The notes beneath the pieces were generated by a model. It worked only from the letters and a program-made list of their open reading frames with translations. It was not told the DNA's origin and did no database searches. A program made the position numbers and the translations under genes. From positions 1 to 9,196 of the forward strand of contig DEJW01000004.1 in NCBI GenBank assembly GCA_002353585.1: 9,196 bases of DNA, written 5' to 3'. Origin of the DNA: Prevotellaceae bacterium UBA2738 (GTDB taxonomy: Bacteria > Bacteroidota > Bacteroidia > Bacteroidales > Bacteroidaceae). Of this stretch, positions 4,857-9,196 are shown piece by piece. The stretch's first letter is position 1. Every line of letters starts with the position of its first letter.

Positions 4857-7043
4857 ATGAGTAAGGGAAAGAAAGGCGGAAAGAGAATTACCAGACCGCT
4901 GATGGAACAGAAACTGGAGGCTTTCTTCAGAAGTCATCCAGGAGAGGCTATACCATTTAAGGAAGTGTTCAGACAACTGAGACTGGACACCCACCCCATG
5001 AAGATGCTCGCCATAGACGTTATGGAGGAGATGGCATGGGATGACTTTCTGGTAAAAGTGACGGATTCATCGTATAAACTTGCCGACACGACACAGGTGA
5101 TGGAGGGTGTGTTCCAAGCTAAGCCTAACGGACGCAACACCATAATACCTGACGGTGGCGAGCACCCTATATTCGTGGCTGAGAGAAACTCTATGTCGGC
5201 TCTGACGGGCGACAAGGTGAAATTCTGCATCATGGCTCGTAAGCGTAGCCACATCAGAGAGGCGCAGGTGATAGAAATCATAGAACGCAAGAAGGATCAG
5301 TTTGTGGGCAGACTGGAGGTGGACAGCGACCTTGCTTTCCTCATTACCCAAGAACCTCTTGCCATGAACATCATCATACCAAAATCGAAACTGAAAGGCG
5401 GAAAGACGGGCGACAGAGCCGTGGTGAAGGTGATAGCATGGCCTGACAGCGAGCATCGCAGCATAAGGGCTGAGGTTGTGGACATCTTAGGCAAGGGCGG
5501 CGACAACGATGTGGAGATGAACACCATCTTGGCACAGTACGGACTGCCATACAAATATCCGAAGGAGGTGGAGGAAGCCGCTAATAAGATAAGCGACGTG
5601 ATAAGCCCTGAGGAGATAGCAAAGCGCGAGGACTTCCGCGAAGTGTTTACCTGCACCATAGACCCGCATGACGCCAAGGACTTTGACGATGCACTGTCAA
5701 TACGCAAGACGGAGGACGGACTGTGGGAGGTTGGTGTGCACATAGCCGACGTTAGCCACTACGTGACTGAGGGTTCGATAATAGACAAGGAGGCACAGAA
5801 GCGTGCCACGAGCGTGTATCTGGTGGACCGCACCATACCGATGTTGCCTGAGAGATTGTGTAACTACATCTGTTCGCTGAGACCTGACGAGGACAAACTC
5901 GCCTACTCTGTGATACTGGAGATGGACGAGGATGCACAGATAAGGAGCCATCGCATAGTGCACACCGTGATAAGGAGTAACCGTAGATTCTGCTACGAAG
6001 AGGTGCAGGAGATACTGGAGAAGAACGGTGTGGTGGACGGCACAGGCGAGCCAGCACCTAAAAAGGCGAAATATGAGGGTGAGTATGCCCAGGAACTGAT
6101 AACCCTCGATGCCCTTGCCAAGAAACTGAGGGCGCAGAGATTCAAGAACGGCTCCGTAAAATTTGACCGTGAAGAGATGCGCTTCGACATAGATGAGAAG
6201 GGCAAGCCTACGAGAGTGTATTTCAAGCGCTCGAAGGATGCCAACAAACTCATTGAGGAGTTTATGCTCATAGCCAATAAGACGGTGGCAGAGAGCGTGG
6301 GCAAGGTGCCTAAGGGCAAGAAGGCGAAGACCTTACCCTATCGTGTGCATGACGATCCAGACCCTATCAGGATGGAACAGCTGAAGCAGTTTGTCACCCA
6401 CTTTGGCTATCGCATGAAATCAACCAGTACCAGAGGTGCAACGGCTCGCGCCATAAACACCCTGATGGACGAATGTGACGGCAAGGCAGAGAACAATGCC
6501 ATACAGATGGTGGCACTGAAGGCTATGATGAAGGCTAAGTACAGCACCCACAACATAGGTCACTTCGGACTCGCCTTCGACTACTACACCCACTTCACAT
6601 CGCCTATTCGCCGATACCCTGATACTATGGTGCACAGGCTGCTGACTCGCTACGAGGAAGGGGGCAAGAGTGCCAACCAGAAGTATTACGAGGAACTGTG
6701 TGAGCACTCAAGCCAGATGGAACAGATAGCGGCAAGTGCTGAGCGCGACTCCATAAAATATAAGATGGTGGAGTTTATGGGCGAGCACATCGGCGAGGAG
6801 TTTGATGCTCACATCTCAGGTATCACGAGCTACGGAATATACGCTGAAATCGACGAAAATCATTGCGAGGGTATGATTCTGATACGCGACCTGAAGGATG
6901 ACTATTACGAATTTGACGAGAAAAACTTCTGCCTTATCGGACGTCGTTTCCATAACAGATACCAGTTGGGCGACCCAGTGCGCATAAGGGTATCGAAGGC
7001 TAATCTCGAGAAAAAACAACTTGACTTTACTTTAGTAGAATGA
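4857..7043 (+). CDS. rnr: Ribonuclease R (RNB-family 3'-5' exoribonuclease)
   Basis: A 728-residue cytoplasmic hydrolytic exoribonuclease that degrades structured RNA from the 3' end. In order: a basic N-terminus and winged-helix-like region (about 10-75), cold-shock domains (about 80-220), the RNB catalytic domain (about 255-595) and a C-terminal S1 domain (about 643-727). The metal-binding motif is intact: D269-P-H-D-A-K-D275-F-D277-D278. The second signature H-F-T-S-P-I-R585-R-Y-P-D (579-589) carries the conserved arginine. It is shorter than the E. coli enzyme (about 813 residues) because it lacks the long lysine-rich tail after S1, as is common in Bacteroidota. The start is fixed by a good Shine-Dalgarno. 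Its stop overlaps the helicase start by 4 nt. Confidence 0.96.
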   Translation: MSKGKKGGKRITRPLMEQKLEAFFRSHPGEAIPFKEVFRQLRLDTHPMKMLAIDVMEEMAWDDFLVKVTDSSYKLADTTQVMEGVFQAKPNGRNTIIPDGGEHPIFVAERNSMSALTGDKVKFCIMARKRSHIREAQVIEIIERKKDQFVGRLEVDSDLAFLITQEPLAMNIIIPKSKLKGGKTGDRAVVKVIAWPDSEHRSIRAEVVDILGKGGDNDVEMNTILAQYGLPYKYPKEVEEAANKISDVISPEEIAKREDFREVFTCTIDPHDAKDFDDALSIRKTEDGLWEVGVHIADVSHYVTEGSIIDKEAQKRATSVYLVDRTIPMLPERLCNYICSLRPDEDKLAYSVILEMDEDAQIRSHRIVHTVIRSNRRFCYEEVQEILEKNGVVDGTGEPAPKKAKYEGEYAQELITLDALAKKLRAQRFKNGSVKFDREEMRFDIDEKGKPTRVYFKRSKDANKLIEEFMLIANKTVAESVGKVPKGKKAKTLPYRVHDDPDPIRMEQLKQFVTHFGYRMKSTSTRGATARAINTLMDECDGKAENNAIQMVALKAMMKAKYSTHNIGHFGLAFDYYTHFTSPIRRYPDTMVHRLLTRYEEGGKSANQKYYEELCEHSSQMEQIAASAERDSIKYKMVEFMGEHIGEEFDAHISGITSYGIYAEIDENHCEGMILIRDLKDDYYEFDEKNFCLIGRRFHNRYQLGDPVRIRVSKANLEKKQLDFTLVE

Positions 7044-8920
7044 CATTTGAAGAACTTGGCATCAAGCCCGAAATACTTAGCGCAATAGACGAACTGGGCT
7101 TTGAGCACCCTATGCCCATACAGGAGGCGGTGATACCGTTCTTAATTAAAAATGAAGAATTAAGAATGACGAATCCAAGCGAGAGCTCGGAACCCGTTCC
7201 CGTTAACGTTCCCGTTAATAAAGACCTCATTGCCTTAGCACAGACAGGAACTGGCAAGACGGCGGCATTCGGACTGCCGTTGCTACAGATGGTGGATGCA
7301 AAGAACCGTACCACTCAGGCGATAGTGCTCTCCCCTACCCGCGAACTGTGTTTGCAGATAACTGACGACCTTCGCGATTTCTCCAAATACCTCAAAGGCA
7401 TCAACATTGTTGCCGTATATGGTGGCACGAGCATCAGCGACCAGATACGCTCGCTCAGGCATGGAGCACAGATAATCGTTGCTACACCAGGCAGACTGAT
7501 AGACCTGATGGAGCGTGGCAAGGTGCATCTGGACGAGGTGCGCCACATAGTGCTTGACGAGGCTGACGAGATGCTCAACATGGGTTTCTCTGATAGCATC
7601 AACGCCATATTCGAGGCTCTGCCTGAGGAACACCAGACGCTCCTCTTCTCTGCCACCATGAGCAAGGAGGTGGAGAAAGTGGCGAAGAAATACCTGCACA
7701 ACTACGAGGAGATAGTGGTGGGTTCGCGCAATGAGGGTGCTGAAAACGTCAACCACATCTATTATATGGTGAACGCCAAGGACAAGTATCTTGCCCTGAA
7801 GCGCATAGTGGACTACTACCCTCGCATATATGGTATCATCTTCTGTCGCACAAAGATAGAGACGCAGGAGATAGCTGACAAACTGATAAAGGAAGGCTAT
7901 AACGCAGAGGCTCTGCACGGCGACCTGTCGCAGCAGCAGCGAGACCTTACCATGCAGAAGTTCCGTCAGCACCTCACCCAGTTGCTCGTGGCAACGGATG
8001 TAGCGGCTCGCGGACTGGACGTGAACGACCTCACCCATGTAATCAATTACTCTATGCCTGATGATACGGAGTCATACACCCATCGCTCAGGCAGAACGGG
8101 CAGAGCGGGCAAAAAGGGCACATCCATCGCCATAATACACAGCAGAGAGCGCCACAAGGTGCGCGATGTGGAGAAGATTATAGGCAAGACCTTCGTGGCT
8201 GGCAGAATACCTACGGCTGAGGAGATATGTACCAAGCAATTGTTCCGCGCCATCGATGAAATCGAGAAAACTGACGTTGACGACGAACAGATAGAGCCTT
8301 TCATGACAGAGATTCGTCGCCACTTTGAGTATGTTGACAAAGAGGAGATTCTCAAGAAGGTGGTGAGTCGCGAGTTTGGTCGCTTCCTTCAGTATTATGC
8401 CAATGCCCCTGAGATAGAAGAGGTGGTACTGAGCAAAAATGAGAAGAAAGACAAGGGCGACCGTACCGATTGGAAAACGAAGAAACCACGCGAGGGAGTC
8501 GAGAAAGGCTATACAAAACTCTACATCAACCTTGGCAGAAACGACCGTTTCTTCCCTGGCGAGGTGATGCAGTTTATCAACCGCAATGTGCCTGGCAGAC
8601 AGGAGGTAGGACATATCGACATCATGCCAAACTTCTGCCTCATCGAAGTTCCGAGCAAAGATGCCAAGAAAGTTATCAAGGCACTCAGCCACGCCTTCTA
8701 CCACAACAAGAAAGTAACCTGTCGCGAGGACAAGGGTGGTGCTCCTACCCAAAACCCCTCTGTAAAGGGAAGGGGACAGGAAGAGGATAATGCCTACTCC
8801 ACCAAGAAAGGCAGGAAGGCAGCCGAGCGCCAGCGTGCCTTCGACGAGCGCAAAGCCCTCTTCGAAATGTTAGGACAAGAAGAGGGATGGGCACGCAGAA
8901 AACCTAAGAAGAAAAAGTAA
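7040..8920 (+). CDS. deaD: DEAD-box RNA helicase, CsdA/DeaD type
   Basis: A 626-residue ATP-dependent RNA helicase. All core motifs are present: Q motif with Q28, Walker A AQTGTGKT (67-74), PTREL (99-103), TPGR (149-152), DEAD (173-176), SAT (204-206), G-I-I-F-C-R-T (265-271), ATDVAARGLD (318-327) and HRSGRTGRAG (348-357). Residues about 491-562 form a DbpA/CsdA-type RNA-binding domain, followed by a basic tail ending in KKKK. It unwinds structured RNA in ribosome assembly and RNA decay. It is coupled to rnr by an ATGA overlap, consistent with helper activity for RNase R. Two oddities: an insert of about 20 residues (about 37-60, with V-P-V-N-V-P-V-N) between the Q motif and Walker A, and a proline/glycine-rich segment (about 567-579). 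Both are encoded by repeat-like DNA. Confidence 0.94.
   Translation: MTFEELGIKPEILSAIDELGFEHPMPIQEAVIPFLIKNEELRMTNPSESSEPVPVNVPVNKDLIALAQTGTGKTAAFGLPLLQMVDAKNRTTQAIVLSPTRELCLQITDDLRDFSKYLKGINIVAVYGGTSISDQIRSLRHGAQIIVATPGRLIDLMERGKVHLDEVRHIVLDEADEMLNMGFSDSINAIFEALPEEHQTLLFSATMSKEVEKVAKKYLHNYEEIVVGSRNEGAENVNHIYYMVNAKDKYLALKRIVDYYPRIYGIIFCRTKIETQEIADKLIKEGYNAEALHGDLSQQQRDLTMQKFRQHLTQLLVATDVAARGLDVNDLTHVINYSMPDDTESYTHRSGRTGRAGKKGTSIAIIHSRERHKVRDVEKIIGKTFVAGRIPTAEEICTKQLFRAIDEIEKTDVDDEQIEPFMTEIRRHFEYVDKEEILKKVVSREFGRFLQYYANAPEIEEVVLSKNEKKDKGDRTDWKTKKPREGVEKGYTKLYINLGRNDRFFPGEVMQFINRNVPGRQEVGHIDIMPNFCLIEVPSKDAKKVIKALSHAFYHNKKVTCREDKGGAPTQNPSVKGRGQEEDNAYSTKKGRKAAERQRAFDERKALFEMLGQEEGWARRKPKKKK
7139..7218 (+). 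repeat. In-frame repeat block inside the helicase gene
   Basis: The block begins with a perfect 9-bp inverted repeat (TTCTTAATT at 7139-7147 and AATTAAGAA at 7158-7166, 10-nt loop) and ends with iterated CCCGTT / CCCGTTAA units at 7193-7218. Within the second part, the 15 nt at 7196-7210 (GTTCCCGTTAACGTT) recur exactly at 9117-9131. The block encodes the residues that are extra compared with ordinary DEAD-box proteins. From memory, AT-rich GAATTAAGAATGA-like and CCCGTTAACG-like strings are dispersed in Prevotella genomes; I cannot check this here. Confidence 0.6.
8755..8775 (+). repeat. GC-rich imperfect palindrome in the helicase tail
   Basis: CCCCT at 8755-8759 pairs with AGGGG at 8771-8775. 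Extending the stem inward needs a bulged A, giving a small hairpin around TGTAA. It encodes part of the low-complexity proline/glycine segment after the RNA-binding domain. It looks like the CCCCTCCC-TGTAAA-GGGAGGGG type of repeat that I recall from Bacteroidota intergenic regions; that link is memory, not evidence. Confidence 0.4.
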
Positions 8921-8957
8921 TCCTTGAGCCCTTGAACTCTTAAACCATTCCATCCCC

Positions 8958-9196
8958 ATCATTCTCCATACCACATACTTCGGAAGTGTTAATTGGTACA
9001 GACAACTGGTCAGTGCCGAGGGGGATGTGTATATTGATGCCTGCGAAAACTATGTGAAGCAGACCTCTCGCAACCGTTGCGAGATTGCAACAGCTAATGG
9101 CAAGCAGATACTGACGGTTCCCGTTAACGTTAAGGTTCCCGTTAAAAATGTTCTCGTCAGTGAGCACGGCAACTGGCGCCACCAGCATTGGGAGGC
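8958..9196 (+). CDS. WbqC-like family protein, 5' part, unusual start, truncated by window end
   Basis: The frame reads I-L-H-T-T-Y-F-G-S-V-N-W-Y-R-Q-L, then E-N-Y-V-K-Q-T-S-R-N-R-C, and ends with S-E-H-G-N-W-R-H-Q-H-W-E at the window edge. These blocks are those of WbqC-like proteins (PF08889 by recollection), a family found near polysaccharide genes with poorly defined activity. No ATG, GTG or TTG lies in frame between the stop TGA at 8925 and the first conserved residues. The first canonical candidate is GTG 9027, which would remove conserved sequence. I place the start at ATC 8958 tentatively: ATT or ATC initiation, or a mutated ATG, would fit. A VPVNVKVPVKN segment is encoded by the repeat shared with the helicase gene. 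It lies about 40 nt after deaD with no terminator seen, so it is probably co-transcribed. Confidence 0.7.
   Translation, partial: MILHTTYFGSVNWYRQLVSAEGDVYIDACENYVKQTSRNRCEIATANGKQILTVPVNVKVPVKNVLVSEHGNWRHQHWE
9117..9145 (+). repeat. In-frame copy of the CCCGTTAACG repeat in the WbqC-like gene
   Basis: GTTCCCGTTAACGTT at 9117-9131 is identical to 7196-7210 in deaD. A further partial unit, GTTCCCGTTAA, follows at 9135-9145 and matches 7208-7218. Both genes read the repeat in the same frame, as Val-Pro-Val-Asn-Val. It falls in a variable loop before the conserved S-E-H-G-N-W-R-H block. Confidence 0.65.

Noticed and set aside
7283..8038. A 251-codon open frame on the minus strand within the helicase gene
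   Set aside because: The plus strand encodes all DEAD-box motifs across this stretch; the reverse frame shows only codon-bias shadow.
8087..8752. A 221-codon minus-strand open frame in the helicase C-terminal half
   Set aside because: Opposite motif VI and the RNA-binding domain of deaD; no independent evidence for coding.
8470..8790. A 106-codon plus-strand frame inside deaD
   Set aside because: It is out of frame with a well-supported domain, and its composition is that of a frame-shifted reading.
1..9196. CRISPR array, riboswitch or rRNA
   Set aside because: No regularly spaced repeats, no recognisable riboswitch core and no rRNA sequence were seen on either strand.

Overview
The window looks like a chromosomal segment from a Bacteroidota bacterium, most likely Bacteroidales of the Prevotella type. 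The evidence is repeated promoters of the Bacteroidota form (a -33 TTTG, a spacer of exactly 20 nt, then a -7 TAnnTTTG), mostly absent Shine-Dalgarno sequences, and protein sequences typical of that phylum. The genus is inference.

Left part (1-1851), accessory: two toxin-antitoxin modules of different classes stand in a row. The first is a HigB/HigA pair (toxin gene first, genes overlapping), with a 10-bp-arm inverted repeat over its promoter that is a probable autoregulatory operator. The second is a MntA nucleotidyltransferase / HepT HEPN pair, also overlapping. The second module is bracketed by two nearly identical ~134-bp direct repeats. Each repeat contains a terminator hairpin, an internal ~24-bp imperfect tandem repeat and the -33 half of the next promoter, so the module sits in a 907-bp unit that could be gained or lost by recombination.

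Middle (1852-3146): a beta-class carbonic anhydrase and a small unrecognised gene form a short operon driven from the second repeat. Next comes tRNA-Asn(GTT) on the minus strand with its own promoter and terminator. A 14-bp copy of the tRNA 3' end, folded into a hairpin, lies just beyond the terminator.

Right part (3147-8920), core: a co-directional operon of a periplasmic S41 (CtpA-type) protease, RNase R and a CsdA/DeaD-type DEAD-box RNA helicase with a DbpA-like RNA-binding domain. RNase R and the helicase overlap by 4 nt (ATGA), so an exoribonuclease and an RNA-unwinding enzyme are translationally coupled; together they would degrade structured RNA. A WbqC-like gene follows and runs off the window. 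It has no ATG, GTG or TTG where the conserved protein should begin.

The most unusual signal is that short dispersed repeats appear to be inserted in frame inside protein-coding genes. The helicase carries one repeat block between its Q motif and Walker A motif and another GC-rich palindromic one in its C-terminal tail. A 15-nt sequence from the first block recurs exactly inside the WbqC-like gene about 1.9 kb away, where it is again read as Val-Pro-Val-Asn-Val. No CRISPR array, integrase, transposase or rRNA was found.
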